A stretch of 40,961 nucleotides of DNA from contig NZ_BLAE01000090.1 of assembly GCF_009687865.1 (NCBI RefSeq), positions 1 to 40,961 on the forward strand. The letters run 5' to 3'. The position numbers were made by a program, and so were the translations under genes. The notes under the pieces were generated by a model. That model searched no databases. It worked only from the letters and a program-made list of their open reading frames with translations, and was not told the DNA's origin. This stretch comes from Acrocarpospora macrocephala (GTDB taxonomy: Bacteria > Actinomycetota > Actinomycetes > Streptosporangiales > Streptosporangiaceae). Positions 7,661-15,992 of this stretch are shown piece by piece (within the stretch, counting starts at the first letter, position 1; each line of letters opens with the position of its first letter).

Positions 7661-8929
7661 CTACTCTGCGTCATCGTTCGGCTTCTCTCCGGGTTCCTCG
7701 TCCAGCATGCTCAGATCGAACTCGGCCTCGCCCTTCACGAATCCGGACGGATCATCCAGGTCCGCGGGCGTCGGCATGAGATCCGGGTGCCGCCACACCG
7801 CGTCCCGCCCGTCCAGGCCGCGCTCCGCGCCGAGCGAACGCCACAGCGTGGCCGCCTCGCGCAGCCGCCGGGGGCGAAGTTCCAGGCCGACCAGGGTGGC
7901 GAAGGTCAGCTCGGCGGGGCCGCCGGTCGCGCGGCGGCGCCGGACGGTCTCGCCCAGGGCGGCGGCCGAGGGGAGCTTGCCCTCGGCGGCGGCGTCCACG
8001 ACGGTCGACACCCAGCCCTCCACCAGCGCGAGCGCGGTCTCCAGGCGGACCAGGGCGGCCTTCTGCCGCTCGGTCTCCTCCGGCTTGAGCAGGTCGCCGC
8101 CGCTCAGCAGCTCCTGCAACTGCTCGGGGTTGTTGACGTCCACCGCGCGGAGCTTGTCCTCCAGCGCGGCCACGTCCACGGTGATGCCCCGGGCATACTC
8201 CTCCACCGCGCCGAGCAGATGGCCGCGCAGCCACGGCACGTGCTGGAACAGGCGGTGATGGGCCGCCTCGCGCAGCGCCAGGTAAAGCCTGATCTCCTCG
8301 GCGGGCGTCTCCAGGCCCTCGCTGAACGCGGCGACCCCGCCGGGCAGCAGCGCGGCCGTGTCCGACAGCGGCAGGCCGATGTCGGTGGAGCCGATCACCT
8401 CGCGGGCGAGCGTGCCGAGGGCCTGGCCGATCTGCTGGCCGACCATCATGCCGCCCATCTGCTTCATCATGCCCATCAGCGGCCCGGCCATGGCCTGCGC
8501 CTCGGCGGGCAGCCCGGAGGCGCCCAGCGTGCCGCTCATGGTCTCGACCATCCGCGCCGCGACCGGATCGCACAGCTTCTGCCAGACCGGGGTGGTCTTC
8601 TCGATCCACTCCGATCTGCTCCACGCCTGCGGATTCGACACGCCGCTAGGCAAAGTCGTGGCCTCATTCAGCCACAGATCAGCCAGATTGAGGGCGTCGA
8701 CGATCTGCCGTCGCTCGCCTTCCATCACACTGGGATCGCCACCCTCGGCGAGCACCGCGTGCCTGGCGATGTTCTTGGCCATGTCCCAGTTGACAGGCCC
8801 GGAACTTTGCGGCGCCGACAGCATGTCGGCGAACTGCCGCATCGCCGCGGCCATCTGCTCCGGGTTGCCGAACATGGCGAACGGATTCTCGTTGGGGTCG
8901 TCGTTTTCGCGACCTGGCAGGTCAGTCAC
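7661..8929 (-). CDS. DUF2342 zinc-dependent metalloprotease-like protein (Rv3195 type)
   Basis: 422 residues, an actinobacterial family. Landmarks: the N-terminal NPFAMFG region, VNWDMAKNIA, a methionine/glycine-rich segment (MGMMKQMGGMMVGQQIG), and the putative zinc-binding helix LREAAHHRLF followed by VPWL. The helix differs from the classic HExxH order. The family is often labelled hydrolase or metalloprotease without biochemical proof. The C-terminus is acidic (EEPGEKPNDDAE). GTG start at 8929. It is divergent from the SDR-like gene and is the first gene of a unit with the NUDIX hydrolase. Confidence 0.82.
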   Translation of the reverse strand: MTDLPGRENDDPNENPFAMFGNPEQMAAAMRQFADMLSAPQSSGPVNWDMAKNIARHAVLAEGGDPSVMEGERRQIVDALNLADLWLNEATTLPSGVSNPQAWSRSEWIEKTTPVWQKLCDPVAARMVETMSGTLGASGLPAEAQAMAGPLMGMMKQMGGMMVGQQIGQALGTLAREVIGSTDIGLPLSDTAALLPGGVAAFSEGLETPAEEIRLYLALREAAHHRLFQHVPWLRGHLLGAVEEYARGITVDVAALEDKLRAVDVNNPEQLQELLSGGDLLKPEETERQKAALVRLETALALVEGWVSTVVDAAAEGKLPSAAALGETVRRRRATGGPAELTFATLVGLELRPRRLREAATLWRSLGAERGLDGRDAVWRHPDLMPTPADLDDPSGFVKGEAEFDLSMLDEEPGEKPNDDAE

Positions 8930-9011
8930 CGCGCCACCTCGTGCAGGATGGAGGAGTCCACATCCGCCACGTTATCCGTCGTGGGGCGGATCAGTGCAAA
9001 GTGAGGACCTC

Positions 9012-10082
9012 GTGCCGACCTCGAAACGCCATCGTCCGCCCGTCGTCGCCGTCACCGGCGCGGCCTCCGGGATAGGCAGGGTGTTCCTCTCGAAGGTCGC
9101 CTCGTCTGCGGATTTCCGCCGCGTCGTGGCCATCGACGACCAGCGCGGCGACGTCACCGACGTCACCTGGCGGGTCCTCGACATCCGAGATCCGCTCTTG
9201 GCGAACCGGATCTCCGACGTCGACGTCCTGGTACATCTGGCGGGCGACTTCGGGCTGGACGCCGAACCGGCCGAGCGCCGGGCGTACAACATCAGAGCCG
9301 CCCAGACCGTGCTGACCGCCTCGGCGGCGGCGCGGGTGCGCCGGGTCGTGCTGGTCACCAGCGCGATGGTGTACGGCGCCGCCGCCGACAACCCGGTCCC
9401 GCTGGCCGAGGACGCCCCGGTGGCGGCCGAGCCGGACACCGGTGTGGTCGGCGACTACCTGGAGATCGAGTCGCTGGCCCGCCGGGCGCTGCGGGTGCAT
9501 CCTGGGCTCGAGGTGACCGTGCTCCGGCCGGCCGCCCTGGTCGGGCCCGACGTGGACACCGTGGTCACCCGGCACTTCGAGGCGCCCCGGCTGCTGGTGG
9601 TCAAGGGCTGCCTGCCGCGCTGGCAGTTCTGCCACCTCGACGACCTGGTCTCCGCGCTGGAGCTGGCCGCGCTCGGCCAGGTCACCGGCATCGTCGCGGT
9701 CGGCTCCGACGGCTGGCTGGAGATGGAGCAGGTGGAGGAGGTGTCCGGGCTGCGGCGGTTCGAGCTGCCGGCCGGGCTCACCTTCAGCACCGCCCAGCGG
9801 CTGCACCGGCTCGGCGTCACCCCCGTCCCCGCCACCGATCTGCACTACGTCGTCTACCCGTGGGTGGTGACCACCACCGCGCTGCACCAGGCGGGCTGGA
9901 AACCGGCCTGGACCAACGAGGCCGCGCTGCAGGAGCTGCTGTCGCACCGCGAGGGCAAGCACGCGGTCGTCGGCCGCCGCCTGTCCGGCAAGGACGCCAC
10001 CATCACCGCCGCCGGAGCCACCGTCGCCGTCATCGGCACGGCGGCGATCGTGCGCGCGGCCCGCCGCAAGAAGAAGATTTAG
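9012..10082 (+). CDS. SDR/epimerase-like protein with C-terminal membrane anchor
   Basis: About 356 residues of the extended short-chain dehydrogenase/epimerase fold. The nucleotide-binding loop is VAVTGAASGIG near the N-terminus, followed by DVLVHLAGD and VLVTSAMVYG. The expected YxxxK dyad appears as YLEIES, so the catalytic lysine seems missing and the protein may bind NAD(P) without normal redox catalysis. A hydrophobic segment followed by RAARRKKKI at the very C-terminus suggests a membrane anchor. The start is GTG 9012, preceded by GAGG; GTG 8994 is a reasonable alternative. An open frame reaching back to 8358 overlaps the DUF2342 gene and is rejected. moaE follows after 9 bp. Confidence 0.78.
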   Translation: MPTSKRHRPPVVAVTGAASGIGRVFLSKVASSADFRRVVAIDDQRGDVTDVTWRVLDIRDPLLANRISDVDVLVHLAGDFGLDAEPAERRAYNIRAAQTVLTASAAARVRRVVLVTSAMVYGAAADNPVPLAEDAPVAAEPDTGVVGDYLEIESLARRALRVHPGLEVTVLRPAALVGPDVDTVVTRHFEAPRLLVVKGCLPRWQFCHLDDLVSALELAALGQVTGIVAVGSDGWLEMEQVEEVSGLRRFELPAGLTFSTAQRLHRLGVTPVPATDLHYVVYPWVVTTTALHQAGWKPAWTNEAALQELLSHREGKHAVVGRRLSGKDATITAAGATVAVIGTAAIVRAARRKKKI

Positions 10083-10091
10083 ACTCGGCGG

Positions 10092-10523
10092 GTGGACGTT
10101 ATCCGGTTGGTGGAGATCCGTGACACCGCCCTGTCGGTGGACGAGGTGCTGCGCGCGGTCGGCGATCACGCCGCCGGCGGCACGGCGCTGTTCATCGGCA
10201 CCGTGCGGGAACAGGACGAGGGCAGGCCGGTCACCCGGCTGTCCTACTCCGCGCATCCGAGCGCCGAGGCCGAGCTGCGCCGGGTCGCCGAGAAGGTGGC
10301 CGCCGACTTCCCGGTGACCGCGCTGGCCGCGGTGCACCGGGTCGGCGACCTGGAGCTGGGCGATCTCGCGGTGATCGTGGCGGTCGCCAGTGCGCATCGG
10401 GCCGAGGCGTTCGCCGCGTCCCGGCGCTTGATCGACGACCTCAAACGTGAGGTTCCCATTTGGAAGAACCAGCTGTTCGCCGACGGCTCCGCGGAGTGGG
10501 TCGGCGCCTGCCAGGGGTCATGA
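10092..10523 (+). CDS. moaE: Molybdopterin synthase catalytic subunit MoaE
   Basis: 143 residues, full length for MoaE, the large subunit of molybdopterin synthase. This enzyme transfers sulfur from MoaD thiocarboxylate to precursor Z (cPMP). Visible landmarks are FIGTVRE near residue 35-40, VAVASAHR (97-103) and the catalytic-lysine segment LKREVPIWKNQ (K118 and K125 match the two essential lysines of the family). GTG start, 9 bp after the SDR-like gene and 17 bp before the protease gene, so probably one operon. No moaD lies next to it; the partner must be encoded elsewhere. Confidence 0.92.
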   Translation: MDVIRLVEIRDTALSVDEVLRAVGDHAAGGTALFIGTVREQDEGRPVTRLSYSAHPSAEAELRRVAEKVAADFPVTALAAVHRVGDLELGDLAVIVAVASAHRAEAFAASRRLIDDLKREVPIWKNQLFADGSAEWVGACQGS

Positions 10524-10540
10524 ACGAATAGAGTCTCCGC

Positions 10541-11581
10541 ATGTCCCGACGTGCTCTCACCTTGATCGTGGCGGGTTTCCTGACGCTCACGCTGGCGGTC
10601 GGCGGCGCCATGCTGCCGGTGCCGTACGTGGTGCTGAGCCCGGGGCCGACCGAGAACACCCTTGGCGACGTTAAGGGCAAACCGGTCATCAACGTGCAAG
10701 GCAGACAGACCTACCCCACTAGCGGCATGCTCAGCCTGGTCACCGTGGCCTACCAGGGCGGTCCTGGAAACCGGATCGGGTTGCTGACCGCGCTGCGCGG
10801 CTGGTTCGACTCCACCATCGCCGTGGTGCCGGAGGAGACGATCTTCCCCAAGGAGCGGTCGGTCCAGGAGGTCGAGGAGCAGAACACGGCCGAGATGGCG
10901 GGTTCCCAGGACACCGCGACCGCGGCGGCGCTGAACCAGCTGAAGCTGCCGGTGGAGGACGTGGTCAAGGTGTCCACCGTGGACAAGGGCACGCCCGCCG
11001 ACGGGAAGCTGCTGCCCGGAGACATGATCGTCGCGGTGGACGGCACGCCGACCGCCGACCCCGACGCCGTCGTGGCCGCGGTGCAGAAGCACAAGCCGGG
11101 CGAGAAGATCGTGTTCACGGTGGAGGGCCGGTCTGCCAAGACCGACGTCACCGTGGTCAGCGCGGCCGCCAAGGACGGCAAGGCCGTCGTCGGGGTACGG
11201 ATGGGGATGAGCTACAAGTTCCCCTTCAAGGTGGACTTCAGCGTCGGGGACGTGGGCGGGCCGAGCGCCGGTCTGATGTTCTCGCTCGGGATCTACGACA
11301 AGCTCACCCCCGGGGCGCTCACCGGCGGCAAGGCCATCGCGGGCACCGGCACCATGCGGCCCGACGGCCAGGTGGGCCCGATCGGCGGCATCGAGCAGAA
11401 GATGGTGGGCGCCCGCAAGGCCGGGGCCACGATCTTCCTCACCCCCGAGCTGAACTGCGCCGCGGCGCTGGCCGCGGTCCCCGACGGGCTGCGGCTGGTC
11501 AAGGTGAAGAACCTGGACGGGGCGATCAAGGCGCTGGACGCGCTGCGTACCGGGTCCGGGACGGTCCCCGCCTGCTCCTGA
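10541..11581 (+). CDS. PDZ and Lon-type (S16) serine protease, YlbL/Rv3194c family
   Basis: 346 residues. An N-terminal transmembrane anchor/signal (residues ~7-25) is followed by a PDZ domain (~130-205) and an S16 Lon-like proteolytic domain (~225-335). The catalytic dyad is visible: Ser242 in GGPSAGLMF and Lys287 in IEQKMVGA. There is no ATPase domain, so this is a membrane-tethered, ATP-independent Lon relative facing outside. ATG start at 10541. It is syntenic with Rv3194c, next to the UPF0182 gene. Its substrates are unknown in actinomycetes; the Bacillus homologue YlbL affects cell-cycle inhibitors. Confidence 0.9.
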   Translation: MSRRALTLIVAGFLTLTLAVGGAMLPVPYVVLSPGPTENTLGDVKGKPVINVQGRQTYPTSGMLSLVTVAYQGGPGNRIGLLTALRGWFDSTIAVVPEETIFPKERSVQEVEEQNTAEMAGSQDTATAAALNQLKLPVEDVVKVSTVDKGTPADGKLLPGDMIVAVDGTPTADPDAVVAAVQKHKPGEKIVFTVEGRSAKTDVTVVSAAAKDGKAVVGVRMGMSYKFPFKVDFSVGDVGGPSAGLMFSLGIYDKLTPGALTGGKAIAGTGTMRPDGQVGPIGGIEQKMVGARKAGATIFLTPELNCAAALAAVPDGLRLVKVKNLDGAIKALDALRTGSGTVPACS

Positions 11582-11723
11582 AAGCTTTACCCTTCGCGGA
11601 TCGCCGTCCACAGGGGGAGGCTTCGTCCACAGGGCCGGTCCAGAAATCACAGCCGGGCTTTTCGCGGTGTAGGTTGCCAGGCACGGACCGTTGTGCTCAC
11701 TGAGATTTATTAAGGGGTTGGCG

Positions 11724-14684
11724 TTGAGCTTCCGGAGCCCCGGAGCCGGTCGGGCGATGCGCTTGCCCCGCCGGCCGCGACTGCTCATTCCCGTCGCGAT
11801 CACCCTCGTGGTGCTCGTGGTGGCACTGTTCATCTTCGCCGGGATCTACACCGATTACCTGTGGTTCGACTCGGTCGACTTCACGCCTGTTTTCTCCACC
11901 ATGCTGCTCACGCAGATCCTGCTGTTCCTGGCGGGGGCTGTGCTGATGGTCGGCATCGTGGGTGGAAATATGGTGCTCTCCCACCGGATGCGGCCCATGT
12001 TCGGGCCCGGCATGTTCGGCAACGCCCAGGGCGCCGATCGTTACCGGCTGGCCGTCGATCCGCACCGCAAGCTGGTCTTCCTGATCGGCATGGCCATCCT
12101 CGGCCTGTTCGCCGGCTCCTCCACGGCCGGGCAGTGGCGCACCTGGCTGCTGTTCCAGAACGCCACCCCGTTCGGGCCCGGGCAGACCGACGCCGAGTTC
12201 GGATTGGATCTGTCGTTCTTCATGTTCACCTATCCGTTCCTGCGGATGGTGCTGAACTTCCTGTTCACCGCCGTGATCCTGTCGATCATCGCGGCCGCGC
12301 TGGTGCACTACCTCTACGGCGGGTTCCGGATCCAGACCCCCGGTGGCGTGCACGCCTCCCGGGCGGCCCGCTCGCACCTGTCCGTCCTGCTCGGCGTCTT
12401 CGTGCTGCTCAAGGCGGGGGCCTACTGGCTTGATCGGTATGGTCTGGTCTTCTCCGACCGGGGCAAGGTCTTCGGGGCGTCGTTCACCGACATCAACGCG
12501 GTGCTGCCCGCCAAGGGCATCCTGGCGATCATCTCGCTGATCTGCGCCGGGCTGTTCTTCGCCGGGGTGATCCGGCCGGGCGGCATGCTGCCCGGGGTGG
12601 CGCTGGGCCTGCTCGTGCTGTCGGCCGTGCTGATCGGCGGCGTCTACCCGGCGCTGGTCGAGCAGTTCCAGGTCAAGCCCAACCAGCAGGCCAAGGAGCA
12701 GGAATACATCAAGCGCAACATAGACGCGACGCGTAAGGCGTATGGGGTCGATACCGCCGTCGTGACGCAATACGACGCGAAGACCACCGCGTCGGAGTCC
12801 GTGCTGCAGAGCGAGTCGGCGGCCATTCCGGGCATGCGCCTGCTCGACCCCAGCCTGCTGTCCCCGACCTACCAGCAGAAGCAGCAGATCAGGGGTTACT
12901 ACCAGTTCCCCGAGCAGCTCGACATCGACCGTTACCCGACGCCGGACGGCAAGTTCCGCGACACCGTGGTGGCCGTCCGCGAGATGGGCCTGCCGCCCAA
13001 CGAGCAGCGCAACTGGATCAACGACCACCTCGTCTACACCCACGGCTTCGGCGTCGTCGCCGCGCCCGGCAACGCGGTGGACGGCAGCGGCGTGCCCAAC
13101 TTCAGCGAGAAGGACATCCCGCCGACCGGCAACCTGGGCAAATACGAGCCACGGGTGTATTTCGGGGAGAGCTCGCCCGAATACTCCATCGTCGGCGGCC
13201 CCAACAGCACCAACCCCGTCGAGCTGGACTACCCCGAGCAGGGCGGCAGCGGCCAGAAGAACAACACCTACACCGGCCGGGGCGGCGTCCCCATCGGCGG
13301 CGTCTTCACCCGCTTCCTCTACGCGCTGAAGTACGGCGAGACCAACCTGCTGCTCAACTCCAACATCAACGAGGACTCGCGGATCATGTACATCCGCAAG
13401 CCGATCGAGCGCATCCAGCAGGTCGCGCCGTTCCTCACCCTGGACCGGGATCCGTATCCGGCCGTGGTCGGCGGGCGGATCGTGTGGATCGTGGACGCGT
13501 ACACGACCTCGGACGCGTACCCGTATTCCGAGCCCAAGAGCCTCGAAGAGCTCACCACCGACATCTCCACCTCGCGCCTGGCCGTGCCGCAGGTGCCGCG
13601 GGACATCATCAACTACATGCGCAACTCGGTGAAGGCGACCGTGGACGCCTACGACGGCACCGTCACCCTCTACGAGTGGGACTCCAAGGACCCGGTCCTG
13701 AAGACCTGGCAGAAGGCGTTCGGCGGGATCATCAAGCCGACCGCGCAGATCTCCGCCGAACTGCGCAACCACCTGCGCTACCCGGCCGACCTGTTCAAGG
13801 CCCAGCGCGAGATCCTCACCCAGTACCACGTCACCAACGCCAACGCCTTCTTCAGCGGCCAGGACTTCTGGAAGGTCCCCGAGGACCCGGCCACCAAGAA
13901 GAGCAAGCAGCCGCCGTACTACGTGACCATGAAGATGCCCGGCAGCACCGAACGGTTCTCGCTGACCACCACGTTCGTGCCCAACGGCCGCCAGAACATG
14001 GCCGCCTTCATGGCCGTCGACGCGACCGCGGGCGCCGACGCGAAGCTGCAGATCCTGCAACTCCCCAGCAATACCGCCATCCAGGGTCCACCACAGGCGC
14101 AGAACACGTTCCTGTCCAACACCACGGTCTCGCAACAGCTGAACCTGCTGCGCGGCACCGGCGGCGCCACCGAGGTGCTGTACGGCAACCTGCTCACCCT
14201 CCCCTTCGGCGGCGGCCTGCTCTACGTCGAGCCGGTCTACGTCCAGCCGAAGGAGGAGACCTCGGGCCGCTTCCCGACGCTGCAGAAGGTCCTGGTGCTG
14301 TACGGCGAGAAGGTGGGCTTCGGCAACAACCTCGAAGACGCCCTGAAACAGGTGTTCGGCGGGGCTACCATCACGCCTTCCACGAATCAGCCGGAGACCA
14401 CCACCCCCGAGCAGACGGAGAACACCACTCCCCAGGCCGCGACCCTGGCTCAGACCGTCGACAAGGCCAAGAAGGCCTATGACGACGCCCAGGCGGCCCT
14501 GACCGCCAACCCGCCCAACTGGGCCGCGTACGGAACCGCACAGGCGGCACTGAAGGCGGCGCTGGAGGAACTGGCCGCCCTCCAGAGCGCCGCGCCGACA
14601 ACACCCGCGTCCGCCTCACCGTCACCATCACCTTCGGCCTCACCGAGCTCGTCTCCGGCGGCCGCGGCTTCGGGTGGGCCGTGA
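11724..14684 (+). CDS. UPF0182 family large membrane protein
   Basis: 986 residues (COG1615, Rv3193c type). About seven transmembrane segments occupy the first ~330 residues and a very large extracytoplasmic domain follows. The last ~60 residues are a serine/proline-rich, low-complexity tail (PSASPSPSPSASPSSS) after a KAKKAYDDAQAAL helix. The TTG at 11724 has AAGGGG 6 nt upstream and gives the N-terminus MSFRSPG, resembling homologues. An earlier TTG at 11691 is less likely. Function is unknown although the family is nearly universal in actinobacteria. A strong hairpin terminator follows at 14742-14769. Confidence 0.9.
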   Translation: MSFRSPGAGRAMRLPRRPRLLIPVAITLVVLVVALFIFAGIYTDYLWFDSVDFTPVFSTMLLTQILLFLAGAVLMVGIVGGNMVLSHRMRPMFGPGMFGNAQGADRYRLAVDPHRKLVFLIGMAILGLFAGSSTAGQWRTWLLFQNATPFGPGQTDAEFGLDLSFFMFTYPFLRMVLNFLFTAVILSIIAAALVHYLYGGFRIQTPGGVHASRAARSHLSVLLGVFVLLKAGAYWLDRYGLVFSDRGKVFGASFTDINAVLPAKGILAIISLICAGLFFAGVIRPGGMLPGVALGLLVLSAVLIGGVYPALVEQFQVKPNQQAKEQEYIKRNIDATRKAYGVDTAVVTQYDAKTTASESVLQSESAAIPGMRLLDPSLLSPTYQQKQQIRGYYQFPEQLDIDRYPTPDGKFRDTVVAVREMGLPPNEQRNWINDHLVYTHGFGVVAAPGNAVDGSGVPNFSEKDIPPTGNLGKYEPRVYFGESSPEYSIVGGPNSTNPVELDYPEQGGSGQKNNTYTGRGGVPIGGVFTRFLYALKYGETNLLLNSNINEDSRIMYIRKPIERIQQVAPFLTLDRDPYPAVVGGRIVWIVDAYTTSDAYPYSEPKSLEELTTDISTSRLAVPQVPRDIINYMRNSVKATVDAYDGTVTLYEWDSKDPVLKTWQKAFGGIIKPTAQISAELRNHLRYPADLFKAQREILTQYHVTNANAFFSGQDFWKVPEDPATKKSKQPPYYVTMKMPGSTERFSLTTTFVPNGRQNMAAFMAVDATAGADAKLQILQLPSNTAIQGPPQAQNTFLSNTTVSQQLNLLRGTGGATEVLYGNLLTLPFGGGLLYVEPVYVQPKEETSGRFPTLQKVLVLYGEKVGFGNNLEDALKQVFGGATITPSTNQPETTTPEQTENTTPQAATLAQTVDKAKKAYDDAQAALTANPPNWAAYGTAQAALKAALEELAALQSAAPTTPASASPSPSPSASPSSSPAAAASGGP

Positions 14685-14741
14685 CACATCGACCGAGTCC
14701 TGGCGTCTCAGCGTGAGCCGGCGGACCTGATGCCAAACGGG

Positions 14742-14769
14742 ACCCCCGCATCGACTTCGGTGCGGGGGT
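14742..14769 (+). terminator. Intrinsic terminator after the UPF0182 gene
   Basis: Perfect 9-bp stem ACCCCCGCA / TGCGGGGGT with a 10-nt loop, followed by TTTCCTATT; 57 bp after the stop codon. Confidence 0.85.
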
Positions 14770-14825
14770 TTCCTATTCGGTTTGCTTAGCCTCCCGGCTG
14801 TGGATAGAGTTAAGTCACACACCAA

Positions 14826-14899
14826 CGCGGGGTGGAGCAGTTCGGTAGCTCGCTGGGCTCATAACCCAGAGGTCGCAGGTTCAAATCCTGTCCCCGCTA
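14826..14899 (+). tRNA. tRNA-fMet (anticodon CAT), initiator, CCA not encoded
   Basis: The 74-nt body is identical to the initiator tRNA at 2220-2296 (anticodon CAT, C1-U72 mismatch, GGG/CCC anticodon stem). Here the bases after the discriminator A are CTC rather than CCA, so CCA must be added after transcription. A strong terminator follows within 9 bp. Confidence 0.96.
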
Positions 14900-14907
14900 C
14901 TCATATG

Positions 14908-14940
14908 TGAAGGGCCCTGGTCATCGACCAGGGCCCTTCA
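14908..14940. terminator. Terminator of tRNA-fMet
   Basis: Perfect 15-bp inverted repeat (TGAAGGGCCCTGGTC and its complement) around a 3-nt loop, directly after the tRNA. Confidence 0.85.
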
Positions 14941-15067
14941 TCGTTCCCAGGGCCTCGGGGGATCACCGGGAGATCCCGAGGCGGCTCCCCGGAGGCTTGC
15001 CTGCTGGCTGGGCTCGACATGGAACTGCTCGAGCGGCGCAGCTGAGTTGAAACCCTGCGACCCCTTC

Positions 15068-15360
15068 TGGGGCACGTCGGGCATGGGATCCAGAGGCGTG
15101 ACGGACGTGAGGGTTCAGGGGAATGTCGGGCGCGAGGGCCAGGGGCATGTCGGACACGAGAGTTCAGGAGGCATGTCGGGCGCAAGGACCAGGGGCACGT
15201 CGGGTGTGAGAGTTCAGGGGGAATGTCGGGCGCGAGGGCCAGGGGCATGTCGGACACGAGAGTTCAGGAGGCATGTCGGGCGCAAAGACCAGGGGCACGT
15301 CGGGTGTGAGGGCCAGGGGCACGTCGGGCGTGAGGATTCAGGGGCATGTCGGGTGTGAGA
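15068..15360. repeat. 25-bp tandem repeat array with a 100-bp higher-order period
   Basis: About twelve head-to-tail units of 24-25 bp with core AGGGGCATGTCGGGCGTGAG. The first two units (15068-15116) are degenerate. Clear units start at 15117, 15141, 15166, 15191, 15216, 15241, 15266, 15291, 15315 and 15340. Units 15117-15215 and 15216-15314 are nearly the same series of four different variants, so a 100-bp block was duplicated as a whole. The period is not a multiple of three, so no frame runs through it consistently. There are no unique spacers, so it is not a CRISPR array. It lies between the tRNA terminator and the whiB7 operon terminator. Confidence 0.92.
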
Positions 15361-15361
15361 A

Positions 15362-15387
15362 AGGCCCGGGCCAGAAGGCCCGGGCCT
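15362..15387 (-). terminator. Terminator of the whiB7 operon
   Basis: Perfect 11-bp stem AGGCCCGGGCC / GGCCCGGGCCT with a 4-nt loop, followed on the minus strand by TTTCTC. It lies 12 bp past the stop of the small gene downstream of whiB7. Confidence 0.8.
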
Positions 15388-15399
15388 GGGAGGGCTCGG

Positions 15400-15582
15400 T
15401 TAGGCGCGCGCGAGTGCGGCGCGGAGGCGGGCGGACGCACGCTCGGCCTGCCGGCGTGCCTTCTGCACGCTCCTGACTCGGCTGGCGATGCTGTGCTCCG
15501 CGGCCTCCTGGTGGAGCCCTCGTATTCGTTCGTCTACCAGATCTTTGTAGATGGTCGAGGCGGCGAGGGTTTGGATGCTCAT
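15400..15582 (-). CDS. Small basic helical protein downstream of whiB7, 60 aa
   Basis: Not recognised. The ATG at 15582 opens a 60-residue frame that begins MSIQTLAASTIYKDLVDERI and ends in an arginine/alanine-rich helix (QKARRQAERASARLRAALA). It is charged, probably entirely helical, with no membrane segment or signal. It lies 38 bp after the whiB7 stop, on the same strand and before a shared terminator, so it is likely co-transcribed with whiB7 and subject to the same antibiotic-responsive control. A longer frame extending upstream to 15957 overlaps whiB7 out of frame and is rejected. Confidence 0.65.
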   Translation of the reverse strand: MSIQTLAASTIYKDLVDERIRGLHQEAAEHSIASRVRSVQKARRQAERASARLRAALARA

Positions 15583-15620
15583 GGCAGTTCTGCTTTCTGT
15601 GGAAGAGCGTGGTCGGGGGG

Positions 15621-15884
15621 TTAGGCGGCGACGGGAGTCTTGCGGGGACGCCCGCGCGGCCGCTTCCGGGGAACGATGGTTCCCCGCAGGATGAGTTCGC
15701 CGCCCCAGACGCCCCACGGCTCCTCGCGCTCCAGCGCGCGGGCCAGGCAGGCCTCTCGGATCGGGCAGCCTCCGCAGAGCGCCTTGGCGAACTCCACGTC
15801 CTCCGGAGACTCGGCGAACCACAGGTCGGGCTCGGTACGACAGGGGATCTCGGCTTCGATCAGGTCCATGACCGGGGCCGCCAT
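15621..15884 (-). CDS. whiB7: WhiB7 (WblC) transcriptional activator of intrinsic antibiotic resistance
   Basis: 87 residues. Four cysteines bind the [4Fe-4S] cluster (C15, C37, C40, C46). The WhiB turn EPWGVWGGE (55-63) contacts the primary sigma factor, and the AT-hook RGRPRK (77-82) is the feature that separates WhiB7 from other WhiB proteins. WhiB7 binds AT-rich DNA just upstream of -35 elements and activates genes for ribosome protection, drug modification and efflux. ATG 15884 has AAGGTG upstream; longer in-frame openings up to 16061 run through the attenuator and are rejected. Position between the UPF0182/ABC1 genes and uvrD2 matches Rv3197A. The long leader (see 15960-16366) strongly suggests autoactivation plus transcription attenuation. 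Confidence 0.94.
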   Translation of the reverse strand: MAAPVMDLIEAEIPCRTEPDLWFAESPEDVEFAKALCGGCPIREACLARALEREEPWGVWGGELILRGTIVPRKRPRGRPRKTPVAA

Positions 15885-15959
15885 CTGCGTCACCTTCTTT
15901 GGGATTGGTTTGGTCGGATGTCCTCTTCGATGCGGGGATACGTGGCCGGACAAACAAGA

Positions 15960-15992
15960 AGGCCGCGGATCCGGTGTGCGGATCCGCGGCCT
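15960..15992 (-). terminator. Attenuator terminator in the whiB7 leader
   Basis: Perfect 13-bp stem AGGCCGCGGATCC / GGATCCGCGGCCT with a 7-nt loop. It is followed on the minus strand by TCTTGTTTG and lies about 75 nt before the whiB7 start codon. A strong intrinsic terminator inside a 5' leader fits the published attenuation control of whiB7/wblC genes. Confidence 0.85.

Noticed and set aside
11697-14135. 812-codon open frame on the minus strand opposite the UPF0182 gene
   Set aside because: Antisense shadow of a high-GC gene; its translation is arginine/histidine/glycine-rich with no family features and no ribosome site.
14901-15257. Minus-strand frame through the 25-bp array giving a PSRPSRPT-like repetitive peptide
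   Set aside because: The array period is not a multiple of three, the frame changes along it, and there is no start signal.
15068-15360. 25-bp array considered as a CRISPR array
   Set aside because: Units are directly adjacent with no unique spacers and show higher-order duplication, the pattern of a minisatellite.
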